A DNA stretch of 64,000 nt, taken from Enhydrobacter aerosaccus. GTDB taxonomy: Bacteria; Pseudomonadota; Alphaproteobacteria; Reyranellales; Reyranellaceae. The stretch lies in NCBI RefSeq assembly GCF_900167455.1, contig NZ_FUWJ01000011.1:153446-217445 (forward strand), read 5' to 3'. Below, piece after piece: positions 1 through 8,087 of the stretch; position 1 is the stretch's first letter, and each line of letters begins with the position of its first letter. The notes beneath the pieces are model-generated. The model was not told where the DNA came from and made no database searches. It worked only from the letters and a program-made list of their open reading frames with translations. The position numbers and the translations under genes were made by a program.

Positions 1-347
1 AGCGCGGCATGAAGATCGCCGCGATGGGCAAGAAGGTAAGGTGCGCCGTATTGAGCCTCCGCTTCGGGCCCAAACATCATGTCGAACAGCACCTCGCCCG
101 TGGCGGCATCGCGATTGTTCCAGGAGCGGGGATAGAAGGTCTCGGCGCGCAAGGCAGTTTCGAGCCCGAGGCCGCGCAGCACATGCATGGCATTGCAGCC
201 GATCTGGATGCCGGCACCGAGACGGGTGAAGCGGCGCGCCTGCTCATAGACAGTCACCTCGTGTCCGGCCTTACGCAGGGCAGCGGCGGTGGCCAGCCCA
301 CCCATGCCGGCGCCGATGACGGCGATGTCGAGACGGGATGCGCTCAT
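1..347 (-). CDS. FAD-dependent monooxygenase, N-terminal part (runs off window)
   Basis: Partial gene; the coding strand runs off the left edge, so only about 115 N-terminal residues are present. The start (ATG at 347) gives MSASRLDIAVIGAGMGGL, a Rossmann FAD-binding motif (GxGxxG near residue 12), followed by a VYEQARRFTRLGAGIQI segment. This is the usual beginning of salicylate-hydroxylase or 6-hydroxynicotinate-type aromatic monooxygenases (PHBH fold), which use NAD(P)H and O2. It lies 48 bases downstream of the muramidase-fusion gene on the same strand, so it may be the last member of that operon although its chemistry looks unrelated. The substrate cannot be predicted from the fragment. 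Confidence 0.85.
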   Translation of the reverse strand, partial: MSASRLDIAVIGAGMGGLATAAALRKAGHEVTVYEQARRFTRLGAGIQIGCNAMHVLRGLGLETALRAETFYPRSWNNRDAATGEVLFDMMFGPEAEAQYGAPYLLAHRGDLHAA

Positions 348-395
348 GGCATCAACGATGCCGAGGCTCGCCTCCAGTCGCAATCGCGGTGGCGG

Positions 396-2708
396 TCAAT
401 AGATCAGATATGTTTCGCGTCGCAGTCGGAACCCGTCGAGCGCCGGCTGCCAGGTGCTTGCGATCTCGCGCGGGTCGACATTGGCCTTGATGGCGTCGAG
501 AGATTGGCGCGAGCCCAGCAGGCCCAGGATGCGGTCGATGGCGAACCTGTCACCGTAGAGCCGATGGAGCGCCGCCGCGAGCTCGACGCCCAGCAGCGGC
601 GTGTCGAGCCGGTTGCGGTCGGTGATGTGCAAGCGCACGCCCTGGCAGCTCTCGCCGGCGAAGGCCGATTCGGTCGGTGTGAAGGTCGTGGCCTCGAAGC
701 GCACGCCCGGGATGGCGCGGGCGGTAAGCTCCGCTGCAAGCGTCTTGCCGTCGATCCAAGGCGCGCCGAGCAGCTCGAACGGCGACTCGGTGCCACGGCC
801 GACACTGACGTTCGCGCCCTCGACCATCGCCACACCGGGATAGAGCACTGCCTCGTCGAGCCGCCGCAGGTTGGGTGAGGGTGGCACCCACGAGAAGCCC
901 GTCTGGTCGAACCAGGCCCGGCGATCGTAACGCCGCATGCGGACAAGATGCAGGTGCGTGCCGAGCTTCTTCTCCGCGTTGAAGAGACGGGCCAGCTCGC
1001 CCATCGTCATGCCGTGCCGGGTCGGCAAGGGCATGTAGGAGACGAAGGAGGTCAGGCCGGGATCGAGCACCGGCCCCTGGACGGTACTGGCCGTGATGGG
1101 GTCGGGCCGATCGAGGACGTAGAAGTCGAGCTTGCGCTGGGCCGCCGCCTCCATCGCATAAGCCATGGTGGTGGCATAGGTGTAGTAGCGCGTGCCGACA
1201 TCCTGCATGTCGAACACCAGCGCATCGAGGCCGGCCAGCATGGCGTCGGTTGGCCGGCGTGTGTCGCCATAGAGGCTGTAGACGGGCAGGCCCGTTGCGC
1301 GATCGGTACCCGATGCGATCCGCCCTTCCGCTGACGCGTCGAAGCCATGTTCTGGGCTGAACAAGGCAACCAGGTTCATGCCGCTGCCCTGACGCAGCAC
1401 ATCGGCGGTGCGCCGGCCGGCGGAGTCGCGCGCCGCCCCGTTGCTGACGAGGCCGATGCGACGTCCGGCGAACTGGCGAAAGCCGTAAGCCTCGACCACG
1501 TCGATGCCCGATTGCGTCTGCGGCCGCGCGCCCGCTACGGCCATGGCACCGGCAACGCGGGCGATCCGGCGCAGCATGGGCAGGATGTCACCCCGCCCAT
1601 CGGGATGCAGGCGATTGCTGAGCACGATCAGGAAGCTCCGTGTCTCGGGGTCGATCCAGATCGCGGTGCCGGTATAGCCGGTATGGCCGAAGGAGCGGGT
1701 CGAGAAGAACGGCGAGAACCGGTCCGAGTAGGGCGAATCGATATCCCAGCCCAGGCCGCGCAGTGCCGGCTGTCCGGGCGGGCTCTGAGGGCGGGTCATC
1801 GCCGCGATCGACTCCGGTCGCAGCACCGCCTGACGGCGCATCGACTCGTCTCCGATCATCATGCGCGCGAACCTGGTGAGATCGTCCGCCGTGGTGAAAA
1901 CACCGGCATGACCGGCGACGCCGCCCATGCGATAGGCGGTTGGATCCTGCACCTGGCCCCAGCGCAGCTCGCCGCCTTCGACGTCGGCCGGCGCGATACG
2001 CTCGCGCAAGTTCGGCGACGGCAGGAATCCGGTATGGCTCATGCCGAGCGGGCGGAAGATGTGTTGCTCGCTGTAGGTTTCGAGCGGCTGGCCCGAGACA
2101 CGACGCACGATCTCGCCCAGCACGATAAAATCGATATCGCTGTAGAGGAAGCGCGACCCTGGCGGCGCGACGGGCTTCACCGATGCCGCGGCCTCGAGCG
2201 CACCCTCGCGATCCGACCAGCCGCGAGACGACAGGCCAGCCGGCAGGTCGGCATAGTGCGTGAGAAGCTGCCGCACCGTGATCTCCGCCTTGCCGTTGGC
2301 GGCGAAGGCGGGCCAGTAGCTGGCTGCGGGACGATCGAGGGAGATCTTGCCCTGCTCGACGAGCTGTTCGATCGCCACCGCCGTCGCCATCACCTTGGTG
2401 AGCGAGGCGGCATCGTAGATGGTATCGAGCGTGGCGGGCTGACGCTCCGGCATCACCGAACGGTCGCCGTAGGCTTGGCGCAGGACGATCCTGTCATGCA
2501 CACCGACGACGATGACGGCGCCGGGCAGATGTCCCGCGGCGATCTCCTCGCGCACGATGCTTGAGATCTCTTCGGCGCCAGCGGTCACAGTAGGGGCGGC
2601 GGCGACCGGCGTCGTCGGAGCCGCGCAGGAGATCAGGACCTGGCACACCAGGCCCGCCAGCAGGAGCCGGAATGCTTCAGCGCTGCGAGATCTCGGGCTT
2701 GATGTCAT
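396..2708 (-). CDS. Lipoprotein: serine beta-lactamase-fold domain fused to NamZ (DUF1343) exo-muramidase
   Basis: About 770 residues. The N-terminus has a lipoprotein signal with lipobox LISC (Cys28). Residues ~45-385 are a class C beta-lactamase/DD-peptidase fold with SLTK (102-105), YSD (189-191) and HTG (342-344). Residues ~400-770 match DUF1343, with SPEHGF (~451), VFDMQDVGTRYYTY (~498-511) and VLDRPDP (~531). In Bacillus subtilis the DUF1343 protein NamZ is an exo-beta-N-acetylmuramidase, and separate genes for NamZ and a beta-lactamase-fold protein lie in one recycling operon; here they are one chain. Predicted role: removal of terminal MurNAc (and perhaps peptide or ester trimming) from wall fragments at the periplasmic face of a membrane. 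The start at 2708 overlaps the previous gene by 32 bases and keeps the lipobox. Confidence 0.85.
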   Translation of the reverse strand: MTSSPRSRSAEAFRLLLAGLVCQVLISCAAPTTPVAAAPTVTAGAEEISSIVREEIAAGHLPGAVIVVGVHDRIVLRQAYGDRSVMPERQPATLDTIYDAASLTKVMATAVAIEQLVEQGKISLDRPAASYWPAFAANGKAEITVRQLLTHYADLPAGLSSRGWSDREGALEAAASVKPVAPPGSRFLYSDIDFIVLGEIVRRVSGQPLETYSEQHIFRPLGMSHTGFLPSPNLRERIAPADVEGGELRWGQVQDPTAYRMGGVAGHAGVFTTADDLTRFARMMIGDESMRRQAVLRPESIAAMTRPQSPPGQPALRGLGWDIDSPYSDRFSPFFSTRSFGHTGYTGTAIWIDPETRSFLIVLSNRLHPDGRGDILPMLRRIARVAGAMAVAGARPQTQSGIDVVEAYGFRQFAGRRIGLVSNGAARDSAGRRTADVLRQGSGMNLVALFSPEHGFDASAEGRIASGTDRATGLPVYSLYGDTRRPTDAMLAGLDALVFDMQDVGTRYYTYATTMAYAMEAAAQRKLDFYVLDRPDPITASTVQGPVLDPGLTSFVSYMPLPTRHGMTMGELARLFNAEKKLGTHLHLVRMRRYDRRAWFDQTGFSWVPPSPNLRRLDEAVLYPGVAMVEGANVSVGRGTESPFELLGAPWIDGKTLAAELTARAIPGVRFEATTFTPTESAFAGESCQGVRLHITDRNRLDTPLLGVELAAALHRLYGDRFAIDRILGLLGSRQSLDAIKANVDPREIASTWQPALDGFRLRRETYLIY

Positions 2709-3936
2709 TGGGCGAGTAAACATTGCGCGGATTCCACAACATCCAGCCGACGCTGCCCGCGTCGCGCGCGGCTCGAGCCTGCTTGGCGATCTCCTCGGCG
2801 CCGAACGCCTGGCCGCCAAAGGCGTAGTCGGTGAAGGCCTGCAGCCAGGGCCGGTAACGTGCCGGTGCACCGGCCGTGCGCTTGTTGGCCTCCAGCAGCG
2901 AGAGATGAACGATCTCGTAGGGATTGGCGACCGGATTGCGGTAGCCCGGGATGCCGAACTGGAAGCTCGACGGGTAGAGCATGGGCGAGATGTAGTCCAC
3001 CACGGTCGCCAGATCCTCCAGCCGTTGGCCGATGCCCGTATCGTCGCGATTCCAGCATACGTAACCGAAGATATCGATGGCCAGGAAGACGTTGTAGGGG
3101 GCGAGGCGCCGCTTGGCTTCACGCAGGAAGCCCGTGATCGTCTCCACCCGCGAGGTCTCGTTCGAGGGCTGGCTGAACACCAGCCCGACAGCGTCGGGGA
3201 AGCGCACGTAATCGAACTGGATCTCGTCGAATCCTGCCGCCGCTGCTTCCTCGGCGACGCCCAGCGTATAGTCCCAGGCCTCGCGTCGGAACGGGTCGAT
3301 CCAGGCCAGGCCCTCGCGATCCTTCCACACGCCACCAGCGGCGTTGTGCACCGCCCAGTCGGGCCGCACGCTGGCCAGCGGATCGTCCTTGAACACGACG
3401 ATGCGGGCGATGAGGTAAATCCCACGCGCCTTCAGGTCGGCCACCAATGCCTTGAGGTCGGGAATGGTGCGCAGCTTCTGGGCGCCGCTCTTGGTCGCCA
3501 GCGGCAGGTCGCTGGGATAGGGAATGAAGCCGCGATCGCCCTTGAGGTCGATGACCAGGGCATTGAGGCCGGTGCGGGCGATCACGTCGAGCGCCGGATC
3601 GCGCAGGAACGGCGCGCCGATGCCATAGACGGTGAGGTAGAGCGCCTTGGGCTGAAGCGGCGTCAGCTTGATGTGCTGGGCGTCCTGTCCTGCCGCGATC
3701 TGCTCGCGCGCATAGCCTGGTGCGCGCGCCTTCGGCGGTGTCGCGCCGGAGAGCCGATACTGGCCCTGCGCGTCGGTGATCACGGTCTGGCTGTCGACAG
3801 TGACCGTGGCGCCGGCGATGGGCTTGCCGGTCGTGGCATCGATCACGGTGCCTTGCCAATCCTCGGCCTGCAGCGAGCCGGCCGGGAGCAGCGCCGCGAT
3901 CAGGAACAGAAAGAAGCGACGAACCAGCGGTTTCAT
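2677..3936 (-). CDS. DUF4015 putative glycoside hydrolase with N-terminal carboxypeptidase-regulatory-like domain
   Basis: 419 residues with a Sec signal peptide (1-24). Residues ~26-92 resemble a carboxypeptidase regulatory-like beta sandwich (GTVIDATTGKPIAGATV). Residues ~97-410 match DUF4015, a TIM-barrel family annotated as putative glycosyl hydrolase: TGLNALVIDLKGD (~122-134) and the acid-rich strand FDEIQFDYVRFP (~236-247), which probably holds catalytic carboxylates. ATG at 3936 overlaps the upstream deacetylase stop (ATGA), and its own end overlaps the muramidase-fusion start, so the three genes are translationally linked. Substrate unknown; cell-wall or exopolysaccharide glycan is inferred from the neighbours. 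Confidence 0.8.
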   Translation of the reverse strand: MKPLVRRFFLFLIAALLPAGSLQAEDWQGTVIDATTGKPIAGATVTVDSQTVITDAQGQYRLSGATPPKARAPGYAREQIAAGQDAQHIKLTPLQPKALYLTVYGIGAPFLRDPALDVIARTGLNALVIDLKGDRGFIPYPSDLPLATKSGAQKLRTIPDLKALVADLKARGIYLIARIVVFKDDPLASVRPDWAVHNAAGGVWKDREGLAWIDPFRREAWDYTLGVAEEAAAAGFDEIQFDYVRFPDAVGLVFSQPSNETSRVETITGFLREAKRRLAPYNVFLAIDIFGYVCWNRDDTGIGQRLEDLATVVDYISPMLYPSSFQFGIPGYRNPVANPYEIVHLSLLEANKRTAGAPARYRPWLQAFTDYAFGGQAFGAEEIAKQARAARDAGSVGWMLWNPRNVYSPNDIKPEISQR

Positions 3937-4754
3937 CTTTGACCTGCAACCAAGGCATCGAAGCGGCTGCCCCGATCGGCATCGACGACGATGTAGCGGG
4001 GCAGCGCCATGATCTTGTCGGCCGGAGTCACAGGGCGGCGCTCGATGGAGAACGCGGCGGTGTAACCGGCCGCGCGCGCGGCCTGCATCAGCTCCTCGTC
4101 GTAGATGCCGAACGGCCAGGCCAGCAGATCGACGGGACCGCCCAGGCGCTGTTCGAGGATCGCCCTCGATCGCGCGAGCTGGTCGTGCACGAATCGCGCA
4201 TAGTCGGCCGGACTGAGCCGCTTGCGCTCGATGTTGAAATTGGGATGCCAGAACGTGTGGGACTGCACGTCGACCAGGCCGGAGGCCTTCATTTCGGCGA
4301 GCTGCGCCCACGTCAAAGCATAGTCAGCGTTCGAGATGGCCGAGGGATAGATGAACAGCGTAACCGGCAGACGGTAGCGTTGCACCAGCGGGAAGAGATC
4401 GCTGTAGACCGTGCGATGGCCGTCATCGACGGTCAGCACCACCGAACGCTCCAGCGTCGCATCGGTGCCGTCCAGTGCGGCCAGCAGGGCACGTAGCGGA
4501 GCGACGCGATAGCCGCGCTCCCGCATCAGGCTGAGCTGGCCCTCGAACACTGGCGTCGTGACCGTCATCTCGTCGTTCAGTGACGGGCCGAAGCGGTGAT
4601 AGAGGAGAATGGGGACGCGCAGGGCGTCGGCTCGACGCGGACTGGCGGGCGGCTCGGCCGCCCTTCCCGACGCAGAGGAAAGCAGGAACGCTGCGGGTAC
4701 GGTCGCCAGCAACGACCGTCGGGAAATCGAGCGCGAACCGGCAAAACGCGACAT
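3933..4754 (-). CDS. Polysaccharide deacetylase family protein (NodB/CE4), Tat-type signal
   Basis: 273 residues. A twin-arginine type leader (SRRSLLATVPAAFLL) suggests export. The NodB/CE4 fold is shown by TVDDGH (108-113; the usual motif is TFDDG), SHTFWHP (165-171) and AWPFG (212-216). Asp111, His166 and His170 are the expected metal ligands and Asp110 the catalytic base, so the active site looks complete. Members remove N-acetyl groups from GlcNAc-containing polymers such as peptidoglycan, chitin-like glycans or PNAG. It is the first gene of a minus-strand operon and overlaps the DUF4015 gene by four bases. The polymer acted on cannot be read from sequence. Confidence 0.85.
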   Translation of the reverse strand: MSRFAGSRSISRRSLLATVPAAFLLSSASGRAAEPPASPRRADALRVPILLYHRFGPSLNDEMTVTTPVFEGQLSLMRERGYRVAPLRALLAALDGTDATLERSVVLTVDDGHRTVYSDLFPLVQRYRLPVTLFIYPSAISNADYALTWAQLAEMKASGLVDVQSHTFWHPNFNIERKRLSPADYARFVHDQLARSRAILEQRLGGPVDLLAWPFGIYDEELMQAARAAGYTAAFSIERRPVTPADKIMALPRYIVVDADRGSRFDALVAGQR

Positions 4755-4869
4755 CGTTCTAAACTAGTCGTCACAGCGCCCGCCGCTTTGATCCAACGCA
4801 AGGATCGAATGTCGCGGGATGCCGGCCGCTCTTGCCGCGTATCTCCGTCGAGACCATGTTGACGACGGA

Positions 4870-5520
4870 ATGACCGGGATGGAAGCGACGCATCTGCCGC
4901 GGCTGCCGAGCGCGGGGGAGTTGGTGGCGGACGGCGTGGTGCATGCGCTGGGCGTAGGGCTTGGACTGCCGGCCGCGCTCGCGCTGGTCGCCTGGACCGC
5001 GTTTCGCGACGGTCATCAGCTTGCACCTATCGTCATCTACGCGGCCGGCCTGTGCGCCATGTTCGTCTGTTCGGCTGCCTATAATGTTTTCCGTCAGAGT
5101 CGCCGCCGCGCCTGGTTGCGGCGCTTCGATCATGCGGCGATCTTCGCCATGATCGGCGGCACCTACACGCCCTTCACGGTGCTCGGCCTGGAAAGCATCT
5201 GGTCTGCAGCACTGACCGCCGTGATCTGGTCAATCGCGGGCTTCGGCATCCTCGCCAAGCTCGCGCAGCCGCGCTGGATCGAGCCCATCTCCGTCGGCCT
5301 TTACCTGGCGCTGGGCTGGATCGGTGTGATCGCGATCGGTCCGTTCCTGGACAGCATGGGGAGCACGACACTCGGCCTGCTGGGGGCGGGTGGCGTCATC
5401 TATACGGCCGGCGTCGCTTTCTATCTCTGGCAGCGATTGCCGTACCACAATGCGATCTGGCACGGCTTCGTCTTGGTCGCCGCAGGGCTTCACTACGGTG
5501 CCGTGCTGACCGTGGTGTGA
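4870..5520 (+). CDS. Hemolysin III / PAQR (TrhA-type) membrane protein
   Basis: About 216 residues with seven predicted membrane segments. Family signatures are present: HALGVGLGL in the first helix, FDHAAIFAMIGGTYTPF in the middle and LPYHNAIWHGFVLVAAGLHY at the C-terminus, with the conserved Asp/His set of the PAQR-like hydrolase fold. Bacterial TrhA members are linked to membrane energetics and fatty-acid homeostasis; the hemolysin name is historical. ATG at 4870 is preferred, although 4819 and 4879 are in-frame alternatives and none has a strong ribosome site. It is divergent from the deacetylase operon with a 115-base shared promoter region. Confidence 0.87.
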   Translation: MTGMEATHLPRLPSAGELVADGVVHALGVGLGLPAALALVAWTAFRDGHQLAPIVIYAAGLCAMFVCSAAYNVFRQSRRRAWLRRFDHAAIFAMIGGTYTPFTVLGLESIWSAALTAVIWSIAGFGILAKLAQPRWIEPISVGLYLALGWIGVIAIGPFLDSMGSTTLGLLGAGGVIYTAGVAFYLWQRLPYHNAIWHGFVLVAAGLHYGAVLTVV

Positions 5521-5558
5521 GAGTCCAGGGAAGAGCCCACGGCCGGCAGCGGCGCGTT

Positions 5559-5571
5559 CGGTATGATACCG
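5559..5571. promoter_or_regulatory. 13-bp perfect palindrome upstream of the Gly-rich repeat gene
   Basis: CGGTAT-G-ATACCG is perfectly palindromic and lies 41 bases before the start at 5612. TATGAT inside it (5562-5567) also resembles a -10 box, but no convincing -35 is visible. It could be an operator overlapping the promoter of the repeat-protein/tonB genes. The length is short enough for chance. Confidence 0.3.
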
Positions 5572-5611
5572 TGCGGCAACCCCGACGAACGCCGGCCGTT
5601 CGCCTCTCACC

Positions 5612-6658
5612 ATGCATGTCCCTCTCCGCTGGGCCGTCGCCACCAGTCTGGTCGCGAGCTGTGGCCTCTTACCCTCGACCTCATCGGCCCAGGGTCTCAC
5701 GTTGATGCGGCCCGCTGCTCTCCGGCAGGCCGGTCCCCTCTCGCTCATCCATCACCATCAACCGCGCTCGCGAGATGATCTTGTGCTCTGCCGCGGCGGA
5801 GGCGGTGGCGGAGGCGGAGGTGCCGGTGGCGGCGCCGGAGGAGGAGCGGGTGCCGGTGCCGGTGGTGCCGGGGCTGGAGCAAGTGGCGGAGCTGGAGCGG
5901 GAGCCGGCGGTGCTGGAGCTGGCGCAAGCGCCGGTGCTAGTGCGGGCGGCGCCAGTGCCGGGGCAAGCGGCGGAGCCGGCGCGGGAGCCGGCGGTGCCGG
6001 AGCTGGTGCAAGCGCTGGTGCCAGTGCGGGTGGAGCGAGTGCTGGAGCAAGTGGTGGCGCCGGAGCGGGCGCTGGCGGTGCCGGGGCAGGCGGAAGTGCC
6101 GGCGCCAGTGCGGGAGGCGCCAGTGCCGGGGCAAGCGGCGGTGCCGGAGCGGGAGCCGGCGGCGCTGGAGCCGGTGGAAGTGCCGGCGGTAGCGCCGGTG
6201 GCTCCAGTGCTGGGGCGAGCGGAGGAGCCAGTGCCGGAGCTGGCGGAAGTGCTGGTGGAGGTGCCGCCGGCAGTGCCGGTGGTGCGAGTGCCGGAGCGGG
6301 TGGCGGAGCTGGGACGGGCGCGGCAGGAACGGGCGCTGCTGGCACGGGCGGAGGCGGAGCTGCAGCGGCCGCGCCTGGCGCCGCTGCGGCGAGTTCGGGC
6401 TTGGGAAGCGCAGCCCCAAGCGCGGGCGACGCCGGCAACGGGGGCGGCGCAACAGGCGCCGCCAGTGCCGGCTCAGGCACAGCAGGGGGTGCATCGAGCG
6501 ACGCTTCCGGAAGCAATGCCGCCGAAGCGACCGGCGTAGGCTCGACGGGGACTTACTCGCTGCGCGGAGTCTATTTCCGCCGCGAGGCGTTCCGGAGCAC
6601 CGCCGATTGCCTGACGGCTGCCTACGCCAAACATCTGCCGCTCGACCTCTGTCGCTAA
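5612..6658 (+). CDS. Exported Gly/Ala/Ser-rich repeat protein
   Basis: 348 residues of no recognised family. Residues 1-27 form a signal peptide ending SSAQG. After a short linker and a run of nine Gly (~62-70), residues ~62-290 are almost only Gly, Ala and Ser, including four consecutive 28-residue units (92-203) of the form GGAGAGAGGAGAG[AG]SAG. A non-repetitive C-terminus of about 38 residues, TYSLRGVYFRREAF through DCLTAAYAKHLPLDLC, carries two Cys (333, 347) and looks folded. Composition resembles silk- or PGRS-like flexible structural proteins; a surface or periplasmic spacer is plausible but function is unknown. A tonB-type gene starts 42 bases downstream. The frame was chosen for its signal peptide and ordered C-terminus. 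Confidence 0.75.
   Translation: MHVPLRWAVATSLVASCGLLPSTSSAQGLTLMRPAALRQAGPLSLIHHHQPRSRDDLVLCRGGGGGGGGGAGGGAGGGAGAGAGGAGAGASGGAGAGAGGAGAGASAGASAGGASAGASGGAGAGAGGAGAGASAGASAGGASAGASGGAGAGAGGAGAGGSAGASAGGASAGASGGAGAGAGGAGAGGSAGGSAGGSSAGASGGASAGAGGSAGGGAAGSAGGASAGAGGGAGTGAAGTGAAGTGGGGAAAAAPGAAAASSGLGSAAPSAGDAGNGGGATGAASAGSGTAGGASSDASGSNAAEATGVGSTGTYSLRGVYFRREAFRSTADCLTAAYAKHLPLDLCR
5885..6220 (+). repeat. Four tandem 84-bp repeats (28 residues each) in the Gly-rich gene
   Basis: Units span 5885-5968, 5969-6052, 6053-6136 and 6137-6220. At protein level they are nearly identical, changing A to G at the serine-flanking positions in the third and fourth units. Base differences lie mostly at third codon positions. 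The array is flanked by shorter, less regular Gly/Ala blocks, as expected of an expanding and contracting repeat. Confidence 0.8.
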
Positions 6659-6700
6659 GCCGTTCAGGAGCCAACCGCACAGCGAAGGGTACCGGTCACC

Positions 6701-7516
6701 GTGCCATTTCCGGAGACCACCTCGTTCCTGTTGTTCAACCGTATGTCGCCGGCTGCGGCGACACTGTCGGCGATGGTTCACGCTGCGGTCGCTGCGGCCT
6801 TTCTGTCCGGGTGGTCGCGGGCCGACCGTGTTCACGTCGATACGCCGCCGATCGAAGTCATAGTCGAGCATCCGACGCTGCCGACAGCGGAACGTACGCA
6901 ACTGTCGGTGCCGTCGGCAGTCGTGCCGGCAACGTCCGATGCCAACCAGACATCCGATCCGGACGTCCCACCGACAGTCGATGCGCAGGGAGAGTCTTCC
7001 GCACCGTCGGTAAGCGAGGCGACGCTGGAACAGGCGTTGCCGCCGCTGCAAGCGCCGCCGCCTCCGATCGAAGCGCGCGACTTCGCGGCTCTCGTGCCGT
7101 CCAGGCCGGCCTCGCCTCGATCGCCCCCTCCGCTCTCCAAACCGATGTCGGCGTCGTCGCGAGCGGTGCGGCAGCAACCGGCGGTCTCTCAGGCGCCGGC
7201 CGTGCAGGGCGGCAATCAGCGCAAGGCTGAAGAGGATTATCTTTGGCAGATCATCCGCAAGCTTTCCCAGTACCGGTTCCGGGAGAAGACCCGACAGGCG
7301 GGAGAGAATGGGCTGGTGGTGGCACGTCTCACGCTCGCCCGCGATGGTCGGGTGCTGGATGCGGCCCTCGCGCAGTCCAGCGGGTTTGCCGACCTCGACC
7401 GCGGAGTGGTCGAGACCATACGGCGGGCTTCGCCGTTTGCGCCTCTGCCCGCGGACATCCCCGACGACCGCCACACCTTCATCGTTCCGCTGAGCTACAG
7501 CCAGGATCAGGAGTGA
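6701..7516 (+). CDS. TonB family protein (energy transducer, orphan)
   Basis: 271 residues. A single N-terminal membrane anchor (~18-37, PAAATLSAMVHAAVAAAFL) is followed by a Pro/Ser-rich periplasm-spanning region (~40-185) and a C-terminal TonB domain (~188-271) with the typical RLTLARDGRVLDAALAQSSG and RRASPFAPLPADI strand. TonB transmits proton-motive-force energy from ExbB/ExbD to outer-membrane receptors. Neither exbBD nor a TonB-dependent receptor is in this window. It follows the Gly-rich repeat gene by 42 bases and probably shares its transcript, so it may serve a special envelope task. The TonB fold is clear; the partner is not. Confidence 0.87.
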   Translation: MPFPETTSFLLFNRMSPAAATLSAMVHAAVAAAFLSGWSRADRVHVDTPPIEVIVEHPTLPTAERTQLSVPSAVVPATSDANQTSDPDVPPTVDAQGESSAPSVSEATLEQALPPLQAPPPPIEARDFAALVPSRPASPRSPPPLSKPMSASSRAVRQQPAVSQAPAVQGGNQRKAEEDYLWQIIRKLSQYRFREKTRQAGENGLVVARLTLARDGRVLDAALAQSSGFADLDRGVVETIRRASPFAPLPADIPDDRHTFIVPLSYSQDQE

Positions 7517-7579
7517 CCGTGGTTGTTCTTTCGCATCAGATGTGATGCATTGCTGACCTCAAAGGGGGAGGGGCAAGGG

Positions 7580-7969
7580 ATGAAGTGCTGGGCTGCTGCG
7601 GCCGCCGGTGCGGCCGTGACGATCGTCGCTTGGGGGCTGGATCCCGCGCACGCCGCCGCTGCGGAGATCTACAGCGCCGCCACGACCAACAACCAGGGCA
7701 CCAGCTTCACGCTGGTCGTACAGAAGAACGGCACCCGCTTGACCTTCGATATCACGGCGGAAGGCGGCAGCAGCATGGTCAACGGCATTCCCTACTGCGA
7801 TCCTGCAGAGTTGAAGCCTGACGGCAGTTTCCTGACCTATTGCAAGAAGTTCATCCCCGGCGCCAGCGTGCAGCTTGCGGGCACGCTCGAGCAGGCGACG
7901 ATGAGCCCGATCTATGGGCTGGGAGGCGCCGTCTTCAAGTTCCAGCCCGGGCCGCTGAAGAAGAGATAG
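7580..7969 (+). CDS. Small secreted protein, function unknown
   Basis: 129 residues; ATG at 7580 is preceded by a purine-rich site (GGGAGGGGCAAGGG) and gives a clean Sec signal peptide ending near AHAAAAE. The mature part is about 100 residues, likely beta-rich, with two Cys (PYCDPAEL, TYCKKF) that could form a disulfide. I do not recognise the family. It lies 63 bases behind tonB on the same strand and could be a third member of that unit. Confidence 0.6.
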   Translation: MKCWAAAAAGAAVTIVAWGLDPAHAAAAEIYSAATTNNQGTSFTLVVQKNGTRLTFDITAEGGSSMVNGIPYCDPAELKPDGSFLTYCKKFIPGASVQLAGTLEQATMSPIYGLGGAVFKFQPGPLKKR

Positions 7970-8087
7970 CTGCGCGGGGCTTGGCGCGCGCAATCGTGAA
8001 GCGGCGCCATTTGAGCGTCGGCCTCCGCTGGGTCTATCCTCGTGCCAACACTAGCGCGGCATCCAACGCCGCCGGCAGGAGGAAACG

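Noticed and set aside
396..3425. A 1009-codon minus-strand open frame as one protein
   Set aside because: Its first ~240 codons are a shifted frame of the DUF4015 gene. The real fusion protein starts at 2708, where the lipoprotein signal begins.
4790..4806. GATCC-N7-GGATC inverted repeat before the hemolysin-III gene
   Set aside because: Five-base arms in high-GC DNA are expected by chance; no further support.
5885..6220. CRISPR array
   Set aside because: The tandem units are contiguous, without spacers, and code for protein repeats.
5758..6516. A Pro/Ala-rich 252-codon open frame on the minus strand, antisense to the Gly-rich gene
   Set aside because: The two frames mirror each other (Gly and Ala codons read as Pro and Ala on the other strand), and wobble positions coincide, so third-position variation does not decide. 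The plus-strand frame has a signal peptide and an ordered C-terminus; the minus one has neither.
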